DNA of 64,000 bases from assembly GCF_023284045.1 (NCBI RefSeq), contig NZ_JAKIKQ010000020.1:1-64000 (forward strand), given 5' to 3'. The stretch's first letter is position 1; each line of letters starts with the position of its first letter. The position numbers and the translations under genes are program-made. The DNA comes from Shewanella kaireitica (GTDB lineage Bacteria > Pseudomonadota > Gammaproteobacteria > Enterobacterales > Shewanellaceae). Positions 55,423-64,000 of the stretch are shown piece after piece. The notes below the pieces were generated by a model. That model made no database searches. It saw nothing but the letters and a program-made list of their open reading frames with translations, and was not told the DNA's origin.

Positions 55423-57072
55423 ATGACTCGATTTAGCAGCTCCACTCTAGCCTTACTGTTTTTTGCACTATCGAGTGCTGTTTGCGCTGAGGAAACCGCA
55501 ACGAGTAAGCTTGATGCTAAACCTTTGGATTACGAGCAAAAAAAGAAGATCAAAAGCATTGTGATTAAAAGTAATGATATTTTTGATCTTTCAGATCCTG
55601 AAACCTTCTTTATTCACCGCTGGGCCAACTACCTGCATATCAATACCCGCGACTATGTCATACGCGATAAGCTCAGCTTTAAAGAAAACGATAATGTCAG
55701 CCAGAAAGATCTCGATGAAGTGCAACGTATTTTGCGCGCAGAACCCTATATTCGAGATGCTGAAGTTGATTTTGCCGCACCAGCACCCGATGCAGATGTT
55801 ACGACAAATGAAGACGAAAACATTCTAGTGGAAACCTGGGATAACTGGTCTTTACTGCCCACTTTTAGCGCAGGCCGTAGTGGTGGTGAAAGTAAGTTCT
55901 CGATTGGTATTAAAGAGGATAACTTGCTTGGTTTGGGGATCCGTACACGCTTTAAATATCAATCAAATGCCGATAGAACTGGCTATAAATTTGCTATTGA
56001 AGCGCCCGTTAATTTTATTCGTCACGCCACTATCGCGGCAGATTTTTACGACAATAGCGATGGCCAAGCGACTCAGCTCTATTTTGAAAAGCCTTTCTAC
56101 ACACTCGACGGCAGTAATATGTATTCCGCTGAGTATTTAGATGACCTTCGTGTCGATACCTTAAAACAGAACGGCTTAGAATTTAACGAGTTTGAACATG
56201 CTGTCACCTATAACAGCGCTCGCTATGGCTGGCTACTCAACCACAACAGTGATGAGCTTTCGCGGATCATTACCGGGCTGACTCAAGATAAACATGATTT
56301 CGATAATATCGAAGAGTACCCAACGTCAGAATTGCCACAAGATCGTGATTTTCTCTACCCATGGGTTGCTTATCAATACCTGCAAGATGATTTTAAAGTA
56401 CTCAACAATGTCCACCTGATTAACTACAATGAGGACTTTAATCTCGGCTGGCAACACTACGTAAAGCTTGGTATCGAAACCCGAGATCTGAGTGATGACG
56501 CCCCCGTTGGCTACCATATCAATTGGCAATCGAGCCGAGGCTTTCAAGCCCAAGATCATTTATTGTTACTTGAGATGGATGGTGAAGGTGTATTTGCCAC
56601 CAGCCAGAAAGACTACTTTAAAGTGAATGTCGCCGCAGAGTATTTTTATCACATTACACCTAAGTGGACTGCCTACTCCAAATTAAGATTAAGCACCTCT
56701 CAAAATAATTATGTCGACCGACCTTTTGCCCTTGGTGATGATACAGGGATCCGCGGTTACCCTAACGACTATCAATATGGTGATAATCAATGGGCATTTA
56801 CAGCCGAAGTGCGTAACTACCCCAATATTAATCTGTATCAGTTGGCAGAGTTGGGGTGGGCAGTGTATACCGATGTTGGACAAGCAACCGGCGGTAATGA
56901 CGACAACAATGAAATATCTGGGGTGATAGGCAGTGTCGGGATTGGCGCACGGATCTACTCCTCTAAATCAAGTTATGGCAACGTCGCTCATATCGATTTT
57001 AGTGTGCCCTTTACCACAGGCGTAGAGGTCAATAATTGGGAATGGCGTTTCTTAGTCAAAAATAGGTTCTAG
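55423..57072 (+). CDS. BamA/TamA-type outer-membrane protein with POTRA domain
   Basis: 549 residues. The signal peptide ends near AVCAEE. One POTRA-like domain (about residues 45-130, with DEVQRILRAEPYIRDAEV) precedes a 16-strand-type barrel ending RFLVKNRF. Too short for BamA, so a smaller Omp85-family member of unknown cargo. ATG 55423. Its last four bases overlap the stop of the convergent regulator. Confidence 0.8.
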   Translation: MTRFSSSTLALLFFALSSAVCAEETATSKLDAKPLDYEQKKKIKSIVIKSNDIFDLSDPETFFIHRWANYLHINTRDYVIRDKLSFKENDNVSQKDLDEVQRILRAEPYIRDAEVDFAAPAPDADVTTNEDENILVETWDNWSLLPTFSAGRSGGESKFSIGIKEDNLLGLGIRTRFKYQSNADRTGYKFAIEAPVNFIRHATIAADFYDNSDGQATQLYFEKPFYTLDGSNMYSAEYLDDLRVDTLKQNGLEFNEFEHAVTYNSARYGWLLNHNSDELSRIITGLTQDKHDFDNIEEYPTSELPQDRDFLYPWVAYQYLQDDFKVLNNVHLINYNEDFNLGWQHYVKLGIETRDLSDDAPVGYHINWQSSRGFQAQDHLLLLEMDGEGVFATSQKDYFKVNVAAEYFYHITPKWTAYSKLRLSTSQNNYVDRPFALGDDTGIRGYPNDYQYGDNQWAFTAEVRNYPNINLYQLAELGWAVYTDVGQATGGNDDNNEISGVIGSVGIGARIYSSKSSYGNVAHIDFSVPFTTGVEVNNWEWRFLVKNRF

Positions 57073-59168
57073 TGACGCGCAGCTAACGGCACGCTGTATA
57101 TATCGGCGTCATTAATCCCAAGCATACTAATTACAACAGTCTCATTATCAGCTTTTGCCAATGCTCGTTGGCCACGAATACTCACTGCAGGCAAGCTAAA
57201 CACTACCTGTTGCTCGCCCGAGTCATTCATTGCCACAACTTGATCATTTTTGTCTGTGCGTTTAACAAAGTACAGCGTTTTATTTTGATAAAAGAAACTG
57301 CCCCAGTCACTACTTAATAGCTCACTAGTGACTTGAATATCTTCACTACCGTCACTGGGATGATAATAGATGCCAGCCTGTTTATCTCTCGTATAGTAAA
57401 GACCACCAACATCATCTTCAACCGCATATTTAGCAGCATGGCCAACCACAAACTCAGTGCGTTGCTTAGCAAGATCATAAGCGTAAATTCCCCAACTCCC
57501 ATCAAGATTGCCGGAGTAATAAATTTTACTGCCATCACGAGAGAATGACGGGTTACGAACATCCCCTTTTATACCGCTTATTTTAGTCGGTAATTCAACG
57601 CCAACCTCACCAAAATAAAGGCTGTAACTATTAGCATCTTTAGCTTTTATCGGTAGCACATACTGACTCCCCTTGGGTGAAGCAGCTGGCACGCCGACAA
57701 TACCCTGTTGATGCGTAAGCTGTTTACTCCCCATCTCCTGGTTTACCCATAACTCCCAGCCACCACTGCGATTAGATAAAAACAACACATGGCGCGACTC
57801 GGCGATAAACTGACCAAACATATCCCGAGAAGAAGAAGCAAGCTGCTGCTTTACCTCCCCATCAGCCAGTGAGCGCACGGTAATATGCTCTTGGGACAAA
57901 TGGCGAGAGTAGTAAAGACGGCTATTTTTTTCATTAATTGCCAAGCTGCTAATAGTGTCATCTCGGTGAAAATCGGTAATCGATTGCGATTCAAAACTAT
58001 ATTGCTCAATAACAAATGCACCATCGCGCAGCGCATTAAAGTACAGCATATTGGCATCATGTTCCCACTCAAGGCTTATCACCATCGTTTCGTCCTCCAC
58101 CACTTTAACCACACTATCGTTTGAACGTGATAACACAATAATACTGGCATCCATCGCCACCGAACGCACCACGGCAAACTCATCGCTATTCGCTGACCAG
58201 CTCACTAGTAAATCCTCTTCTCCCGTGTTCGGATAAGAGAGCTGGCTGATCTCTGAAGAGGCGAAACTATAGGCATACATAGCTACGCTAGCTTCGCCCG
58301 CTTTGGCATAGGCAAGAAATTTACCGTCTGGTGACCAGTCTAAACTGTGAACGTAACCACTACTTGTACAGCCTGTATCGATCAGTCGATCTTGATTAGT
58401 AATAAGCTCTCTAACATGGAGCTCACACTGTCCACCGGCATTAAACCTGAAGTAGGCCAACGCTTGTCCATCTGGTGACCAAGTCGGCGACGTTTCTTTA
58501 TCTTCACTCATCGATACTTGCCTTAAAGGCGCGCTTTTATCGGTGAGATCTTTAATGTAAATTTGCGCCTTTTTCAGCTCTCTACGCCACTGAAAAGCCA
58601 TGAAACGGCCATCAGGTGAGATAGCAGCTTGCTCCTCAACCCCTTCAAAATTTGTTACTCGCTCCGCGGTTAATGGTTCAAGCCGCGGGATAGCGACATA
58701 GAATGAGTGGAACATATAACCCAAAGAAGTAAATAACATGAGACTCAATAGAGCAATAACAGGCTTGATAATAGAGTGAGCACGGGGTGGATAACTATCG
58801 ATAGTTATTGCTGCAGACTGGTATAACTCCTCATCAATGACCTCTGGGGTCAGTAGTAGCTGATAGCCTATTTTGGTGATCGTTTTGAAATAGTGCTCGG
58901 GTTCCTCTCCAAGTTCGCTAATGGTCTTTCTTAGTTGCCATATCGCATTGCCAGTACCACGCTTGCCCACTTCAACGTTGCCGAGCCACACTTGTTCAAT
59001 AGCAACATCTTTAGTGACAGTCTGGTTCGCATGTAGGATAAGCAACTTTAAAAATTCGAAGACTTTTGCAGGCAAGGTAACAACATTTTCATCTTTGCTT
59101 ATCGTCATGTCGTGGCAATTTACGCTACATTGGCCAATCAGATATTTTTGATGTGGTAATGAAATCAT
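57069..59168 (-). CDS. CadC/ToxR-like transmembrane regulator with beta-propeller
   Basis: About 699 residues. An N-terminal OmpR-type winged helix (VFEFLKLLILHANQTVTKD, then GNAIWQLRKTISELGEEP), one membrane helix near 130-150 (KPVIALLSLMLFTSLGYMF), then a periplasmic TolB/PD40-type propeller with SPDGRFMAF and WSPDGQALAYF repeats. Such proteins bind DNA from the membrane in response to a periplasmic signal; target unknown. ATG 59168 is used; GTG 59183 is also possible as neither has an ideal ribosome site. Confidence 0.85.
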   Translation of the reverse strand: MISLPHQKYLIGQCSVNCHDMTISKDENVVTLPAKVFEFLKLLILHANQTVTKDVAIEQVWLGNVEVGKRGTGNAIWQLRKTISELGEEPEHYFKTITKIGYQLLLTPEVIDEELYQSAAITIDSYPPRAHSIIKPVIALLSLMLFTSLGYMFHSFYVAIPRLEPLTAERVTNFEGVEEQAAISPDGRFMAFQWRRELKKAQIYIKDLTDKSAPLRQVSMSEDKETSPTWSPDGQALAYFRFNAGGQCELHVRELITNQDRLIDTGCTSSGYVHSLDWSPDGKFLAYAKAGEASVAMYAYSFASSEISQLSYPNTGEEDLLVSWSANSDEFAVVRSVAMDASIIVLSRSNDSVVKVVEDETMVISLEWEHDANMLYFNALRDGAFVIEQYSFESQSITDFHRDDTISSLAINEKNSRLYYSRHLSQEHITVRSLADGEVKQQLASSSRDMFGQFIAESRHVLFLSNRSGGWELWVNQEMGSKQLTHQQGIVGVPAASPKGSQYVLPIKAKDANSYSLYFGEVGVELPTKISGIKGDVRNPSFSRDGSKIYYSGNLDGSWGIYAYDLAKQRTEFVVGHAAKYAVEDDVGGLYYTRDKQAGIYYHPSDGSEDIQVTSELLSSDWGSFFYQNKTLYFVKRTDKNDQVVAMNDSGEQQVVFSLPAVSIRGQRALAKADNETVVISMLGINDADIYSVPLAARH

Positions 59169-59442
59169 ATTAGCTAGCGACACTCCCTTAATAGCCTTTA
59201 AAACGATCTTTTCTAAGCTAATAAAACATCTATTATTAACCTTTACGTAACATGCATCTTATCCCTGCATGTTCAGCAATCCAACACCTAACCCATTCCC
59301 GTGACAAAAAACAGCCTTTAAATCACATAAATGAAAGTACTATTAATTAATGCATTCAAATTTAATCACTAAGAATCAGCCACTTGAATTTATTTCATCT
59401 ATGATTCGTTTTAGCTGTATCAAATTGTACATTGGCCATAAA
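59169..59442. other. Intergenic region upstream of the CadC-like gene
   Basis: Holds the promoter of the leftward regulator. Nothing else recognisable is present apart from the terminator at 59443-59470 on its right border. Confidence 0.5.
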
Positions 59443-59470
59443 AAAAGAGAGCACTAATGTGCTCTCTTTT
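59443..59470 (-). terminator. Hairpin terminator after the subtilase-like gene
   Basis: Perfect 12-bp stem AAAAGAGAGCAC/GTGCTCTCTTTT with a 4-base loop, 36 bases past the stop, followed by TTT on the minus strand. Confidence 0.93.
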
Positions 59471-59505
59471 AACTAACGACAAATATCAGTTAGATTATGC
59501 TTTCC

Positions 59506-62500
59506 TTAACGGCGTGCTTTTCGGCGCAGACCTAGCAATGCAAACAAGCTAAGTAATCCAACACCTAAACTACCACCGTTATCTACACTTACTGGCTCTT
59601 TAACAGCAGGAGCGTTGAGTGTCACCACAAAGCTGGCTGCAGTTTTATTTACCGAGTCGTCAGCTGTCACCATGACAGTATATTCGCCCGCCGCACCTGA
59701 AGCCGCGCTACCAGAGATCATACCGCTTACGCTGTCTATGCTCATACCATCCGGTAAACCCGTTGCAGTGTAAGTCAATGCATCACCTTCAAGCTCAGAA
59801 AAGTACATAGAAGCATCAACTTCAATAGTCCCAGTCTCCTCCATTGACACTGCAGGTATTTCACCTACAAGTGCTGGCGCAATGTCATTAACGTTCGTTA
59901 TATTAATATGAACATTGGCGACTGCTGTGTATGAGTTACCTTGGCGACCAATAACTTCAAGGTTATAGCTCATATGACCCGCATCGTAGTCTAGAGCCTC
60001 AGAGTTATTGACAGTGATCTCGCCACTCGCACTCAGTGTGAAAGGCTCACCAGGAATAGCGTTCACAAGGCTTAACGTGTATGGAGACCAGTCAGAATCA
60101 AAATCAGCGCCAGCAAAGAAAGTTTCTGAATCTAACTCAACTGTCGCCACTACCGCGCCCATTTCAGCATCTTCATCTACGCTGTGGCTTTGGCCATCCA
60201 GCGGATGAGCCACGAGTGAGTAGTTACCTTGACCAAAAGGCGAGATCATCCCCCAATTATCTTCAAGGCTAAGTAACATCATGCCATGGTTATCACAACC
60301 GCCACCGCCGCCAATATTAAAGCTAAAGTCACACGAGTTTGCCATTGCAAGCTCAGCTGTTTCCCCTGCAGCCAAGGTAAGCATCGGACTATATTCTTTA
60401 GTTTCTCCCTCTTCGACTAAACGCGAGAACAACGGCAGCCCACCACTTTTCGATTCAACTTCTCTTATCTCACCTGTGAACCAATCAAAGTAAGACTCTT
60501 TCTGTACTTTGCCGTACTTAACCGGATTAAACTGGATCATTGGCTCACCAAGATTCGCAATCGCATCGCGGTCAGTAGCAAAGAGCCAACCATGGTTTTG
60601 ATCAAACTCTTCGACACTGTCCATCGCTTCGCCGTGGTACAGATCTTCCAGACAGTACTGAGAAACAAAGTTTTTCCCATGTCCTGTCATATAAGTCGGT
60701 AGTTTTGATTTGGTGTAACGCTTGCGAGGCTGTGTCCAATCGTACTCTTGGTTGTAATCAATGAACCAAGATTCTGGCGAACCATTCTCATCAGGCTCAA
60801 TAAAACCGCTCATAACCATTTGGTTCGCTTCGTCCCAAGCATTAGGTTCGCCATTAACCGCTTTATCAAATTCGTTATCCAGCACAAACTGTTCTTGGAA
60901 AACGTTCCACCAAATTAACGCTGCACCACCTTTATCAAAATGGTTAGCCATTCCGGCATCATTGGGTTTAAAGAATCGTCCTGCCACGACTAACTTTTTA
61001 CCTGTAGAACACATGGCTTCCTCATAGATCCCGCCACCCACAGCATTTGGCATATTGCCTTGGGTTTTTTCTTTTCCTTCAGGAAGCTGCTTTTGATGGT
61101 GCATCGCAGGAAATACGGCAAAGGTAGTTTCGGTAGGGCTGGTATTGGTAAACTCTTGAATATAAGCTCCCCCTTCCGCGCTAAACTTATTGCTCAGCTC
61201 TGTACCAAACTCCTCTGTAAATGAGCCAAAGTCACGAGTGATTGAAGTTCCAGCTCTCGGCTTGATTAGCCAACTCATGTTCACAGCAGGCTTCTCGTCA
61301 GCAGTAAGCTGTAGCTGCCCAGAAAGCTCAACCTTTGACCAGTTTTCAGAGGTAAGGTCGCTCGCCATTTTTATCGGCCAGTTATCTAGCTTAGTAAAAT
61401 CAATCTCGAGTACCACAGGGAAGATAACCGTTTGCCCTGCAGGAACACTAACGCTTGTAGGTATATCCCAAACCAACGCTGCATCACCCCCTTTACCCAT
61501 TGAATTAATAGCAACGTTATAAGTAACGGTATCTTGCGATAAGTTCTTTAGCTGCACCTCTTTCACAAAGCGCTGTACTCCAACACCCTCTTCGAAACCG
61601 AAGCTTAAGTTTGGCTGGTAGCTATTCTTTTCCCATGCAACCACTGAAGAGTTATTTGCTGCTTCAATGTTTTCTACTCCATTACCAATCAGGGTCAAAT
61701 CCCCCTGCTCACTAGCAAGGTTCATTACATTGTTATCTGCAGTGTTCATCAATAACGCCTTAACTTCTACCATAGAGAGTTCAGGGCGCTTTGATTTTAG
61801 TATCGCTGCCGCTGCCGCTGTTCGTGCAGCCGCCATAACGGTTGTTGATTCCACGTCAGTTTGAGTGCCACCACCAACTACCGCAACATCAATATTCTCA
61901 GCGTAGCTCACCATGTCAGGCTTTGAGAAACCATTGGCTCCACGCACAGGACCATGGGGAGTAATTTCCGTTACCATCATATTGCCGTCAGCATCTGCTG
62001 ACATACCGCCAACGGTTAATGCGCTTGGAGCGGCGCCACGCCAAGTCATGTTAAAGCGGTTATCAAACCACTCTCCACCTGTACCTGCATTCACTACCAC
62101 AAGTGCGCCCAATCCGGAAGCCATCTCAATAGCATGCGCCTCAGCGACCGCTCCTGAAATGCCGTTATCTGATGGAGCATAAAATGCACTTCCGCCAAAA
62201 GCATCAACCAAGATGATATCTGCTCGGTCATCAAAACTGCCATCTTGATTTGGGTCAAGTGCATACTCTAAAGCCAGCATAAATGTGCTGCTAGTTTCTC
62301 CACTTAAGCTATATCCATTGCCGTATGGATCTGAAACGTTAGAGGTTTTATAGGCGGCTATTTTTGCCCCTGGTGCTAATGCATGAACCACACTGGCAAG
62401 ACGAGTACCATGACCGGTATTATGAGTTGCACCGTCATAATCTCGGGTGAAGTAGATATTCTGATCAATTGGATTTGGATCTAAACCCCAACCTGCATCG

Positions 62501-63156
62501 CTGCTTAAATCCATTCCTTCGACGACAACATCAGTAGGGAAACCGTCAAATGCATTGAGCGCATTTTCCATTGCTTGGCCATAAGCTTCCGCTTCTCCAC
62601 TGCCACCAAGTCCAACGTGAGTGTAGTCCACACCCGAACCAATAATGGCAACTTTAACGCCTTCGCCTGCAGTCATATCATCGACTAACGCCGGAGCTTT
62701 TGTAGCTGATGATACCGATCGTGTCACAGGCTTGTTCATCGCATTTGCGGGTGTGACAGCTGTTGTAGCTTCTGCAAAGACAGTTTTAACACCTGCAATA
62801 CTCTTTATCTTATTAATATAAGAAGCATCAGCTTTTACACGAACAAAGTTGCCAAATATTTTTGCACCTGGCAGCACTTTGATGTTGCCATCTAAAGCCG
62901 TAATACTGGCAAGTACTGTTTTTTGCTTAGCTTCTATTTGCTTGAGGTTAGCAGTAAATTTTTTCTTATTATTAATCGTAGCTTTAGTCAGTGAACCCAC
63001 ATCATCAAGATACACATTAATAACCACCGCCTGATCTTGTTTAGCTTGAGCACTATAGGCAGACATTGTATCAGTAGACTGTGCGACTACGGTTGAAACT
63101 GGCACCATCGCTGCTAATGCTATGCATGTTGCCAATTTAGACTTTTTAAATGACAT
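59506..63156 (-). CDS. Subtilase-family (S8) secreted protein with degenerate catalytic site and GlyGly-CTERM
   Basis: 1216 residues. Signal peptide (about 1-25), an I9 inhibitor-like region (about 40-135), a subtilase-like domain (about 165-475), long C-terminal beta-rich domains with a cadherin-like module and a He_PIG Ig-like module, and the GlyGly-CTERM tail SLGVGLLSLFALLGLRRKAR. The expected Asp-Thr-Gly is GSG (Gly173), the His motif is intact (GHGT, His249), the oxyanion Asn is Thr359 (AGTGG), and the catalytic Ser of GTSMAAPH is Val440 (TTVMAAAR). It is probably a secreted pseudo-protease. The tail implies type II secretion and rhombosortase processing. ATG 63156. Confidence 0.85.
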   Translation of the reverse strand: MSFKKSKLATCIALAAMVPVSTVVAQSTDTMSAYSAQAKQDQAVVINVYLDDVGSLTKATINNKKKFTANLKQIEAKQKTVLASITALDGNIKVLPGAKIFGNFVRVKADASYINKIKSIAGVKTVFAEATTAVTPANAMNKPVTRSVSSATKAPALVDDMTAGEGVKVAIIGSGVDYTHVGLGGSGEAEAYGQAMENALNAFDGFPTDVVVEGMDLSSDAGWGLDPNPIDQNIYFTRDYDGATHNTGHGTRLASVVHALAPGAKIAAYKTSNVSDPYGNGYSLSGETSSTFMLALEYALDPNQDGSFDDRADIILVDAFGGSAFYAPSDNGISGAVAEAHAIEMASGLGALVVVNAGTGGEWFDNRFNMTWRGAAPSALTVGGMSADADGNMMVTEITPHGPVRGANGFSKPDMVSYAENIDVAVVGGGTQTDVESTTVMAAARTAAAAAILKSKRPELSMVEVKALLMNTADNNVMNLASEQGDLTLIGNGVENIEAANNSSVVAWEKNSYQPNLSFGFEEGVGVQRFVKEVQLKNLSQDTVTYNVAINSMGKGGDAALVWDIPTSVSVPAGQTVIFPVVLEIDFTKLDNWPIKMASDLTSENWSKVELSGQLQLTADEKPAVNMSWLIKPRAGTSITRDFGSFTEEFGTELSNKFSAEGGAYIQEFTNTSPTETTFAVFPAMHHQKQLPEGKEKTQGNMPNAVGGGIYEEAMCSTGKKLVVAGRFFKPNDAGMANHFDKGGAALIWWNVFQEQFVLDNEFDKAVNGEPNAWDEANQMVMSGFIEPDENGSPESWFIDYNQEYDWTQPRKRYTKSKLPTYMTGHGKNFVSQYCLEDLYHGEAMDSVEEFDQNHGWLFATDRDAIANLGEPMIQFNPVKYGKVQKESYFDWFTGEIREVESKSGGLPLFSRLVEEGETKEYSPMLTLAAGETAELAMANSCDFSFNIGGGGGCDNHGMMLLSLEDNWGMISPFGQGNYSLVAHPLDGQSHSVDEDAEMGAVVATVELDSETFFAGADFDSDWSPYTLSLVNAIPGEPFTLSASGEITVNNSEALDYDAGHMSYNLEVIGRQGNSYTAVANVHINITNVNDIAPALVGEIPAVSMEETGTIEVDASMYFSELEGDALTYTATGLPDGMSIDSVSGMISGSAASGAAGEYTVMVTADDSVNKTAASFVVTLNAPAVKEPVSVDNGGSLGVGLLSLFALLGLRRKARR

Positions 63157-63831
63157 ATTCTTTCCCTAATAAGTTGCGACATTATTTTTATTGTTTCGGT
63201 CGATTGGTTTATGACTAACCAGTTACATCGCTACACCCGGCTAACAACCCATTAACTTTCTCGACTATGGTTTTCTGATAAATGCACACAAACAACAAGC
63301 GCTAGGGCTTTCATTTTGTTTCTTTTCTCTTTCTATTTATCTTCATTTACTTTAAATACAATAAGTTAAATAACCACTGAGTTTGTAGCTTAGCTCTCTC
63401 ATTAACTAAAAATGCCTGCTTTTAACTTGTCAAATCGACAAGTTTGCCTTGTTGCACAAACGCCTTTAGAGATAGCAGCGAGAAAAGCCAAAAGCATTCG
63501 CGTATAAAACAACGGCTTAACCAAAGATAAACACAATTACTCTTCTCCTTAAGCCAACGCTTTTACAGGAGTGAATCCTGCATAAAAATCAAAAAACAGC
63601 GATACATCCAGATACAAAAACAACCAGCAAACCATTGTTTTAAAAGTAATTGAAAAAGAAATGAAGGATAAGTGAAGTCGAATAGTAGTCTGAGGTTTGC
63701 TCAGTAGGGTTTCGATGGGGTATCAAGTTTACGTCGAATTAACAACTCCTACCTATTTTCTGTTCGCTGCCATCTGCAACAACAGAAAAATACTAAAAAT
63801 AATTACAAAGACAGAAAACGAGGAAGACCAG
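63157..63831. other. Divergent intergenic region between two secreted-protein genes
   Basis: 675 bases, AT-rich, with an inverted repeat AACTTGTC-N5-GACAAGTT at 63424-63444 that could be an operator for either flanking gene. No gene or RNA seen. Confidence 0.55.
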
Positions 63832-64000
63832 GTGAAATTAACATATAAGAAAAGCCTCATAGCAGTGGCTCTCAGCATAGTATTAAGCCCTGTATCTCAG
63901 GCTAATATGGTTGACAGCCGTGGCTTAGACGCTGACTCGGGTCAGCGCAGCAATAAGCTACAAGCAAGCAAGCGTAATACTGATAACCTCTACATGGTAT
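63832..64000 (+). CDS. Secreted protein, partial (3' end outside window)
   Basis: Opens with GTG 63832, GAGGA about 7 bases upstream. The signal peptide (KKSLIAVALSIVLSP, cleavage at SQA-N) is followed by about 30 residues ending RNTDNLYMV at the window edge. The YMV opening resembles the start of an I9 protease-inhibitor prodomain, so it may be a second subtilase, but too little is seen to be sure. Confidence 0.6.
   Translation, partial: MKLTYKKSLIAVALSIVLSPVSQANMVDSRGLDADSGQRSNKLQASKRNTDNLYMV

Overview
The window looks like a chromosomal segment of a marine Shewanella or close gammaproteobacterial relative. The basis is the mix of octaheme c-type cytochrome lipoproteins, two Tat-exported molybdoenzyme systems, a hybrid sensor kinase/porin set, a type-II-secretion-style subtilase with a GlyGly-CTERM tail, moderate-to-low GC, and a perfect CRP operator in front of a respiratory gene. 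This is a family-level inference from protein content; no rRNA or tRNA gene was seen and no species can be named. Both ends cut genes: a membrane-anchored protein with a Glu-Pro repeat runs off the left edge, and a secreted protein runs off the right edge.

1-16.0 kb: a candidate exopolysaccharide locus. A response regulator/PP2C phosphatase, a STAS anti-anti-sigma protein and an RsbW-like ATPase form a partner-switching module, interleaved with a nucleotide-sugar pyrophosphorylase. They are followed by a cellulose-synthase-like GT2, three tandem DUF3131 proteins (one membrane-anchored, two lipoproteins), a secreted protein, a DPM-like glycosyltransferase, a stand-alone Hpt protein, a fourth DUF3131 protein and an outer-membrane protein with an internal duplication. 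16.0-25.2 kb: a zinc-ribbon membrane protein, a porin and a PBP-like protein divergent from a hybrid histidine kinase; an AraC-like membrane protein lacking its DNA-binding domain; an S9 peptidase; a SYLF-domain protein; and a MarR regulator with two dyad operators.

25.2-45.5 kb: anaerobic respiration. Two octaheme lipoproteins with N-terminal Ig-like domains flank an AraC regulator. A TtrA/TtrB-like pair with no membrane-anchor gene follows; downstream of the catalytic gene lies an array of four extra copies of its last 31 codons. A LysR regulator then precedes a second molybdoenzyme operon (catalytic subunit, four-cluster Fe-S subunit, TorD-like chaperone, formate-dehydrogenase-gamma-like cytochrome b), a porin and a Cache chemoreceptor. 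45.5-64 kb: mostly ordinary genes (YkvA family, YgiQ radical SAM, MAPEG, ThrE-like exporter, BamA/TamA-like barrel), a 1184-residue protein I do not recognise, a CadC-like regulator with a beta-propeller, and a 1216-residue subtilase that has lost most of its catalytic residues.

The most unusual items are the 3'-tail array at 31.6-32.5 kb, the partner-switch/DUF3131 polysaccharide locus, the catalytically degenerate subtilase and the pairing of octaheme Ig-like lipoproteins with an anchor-less TtrAB-like enzyme.
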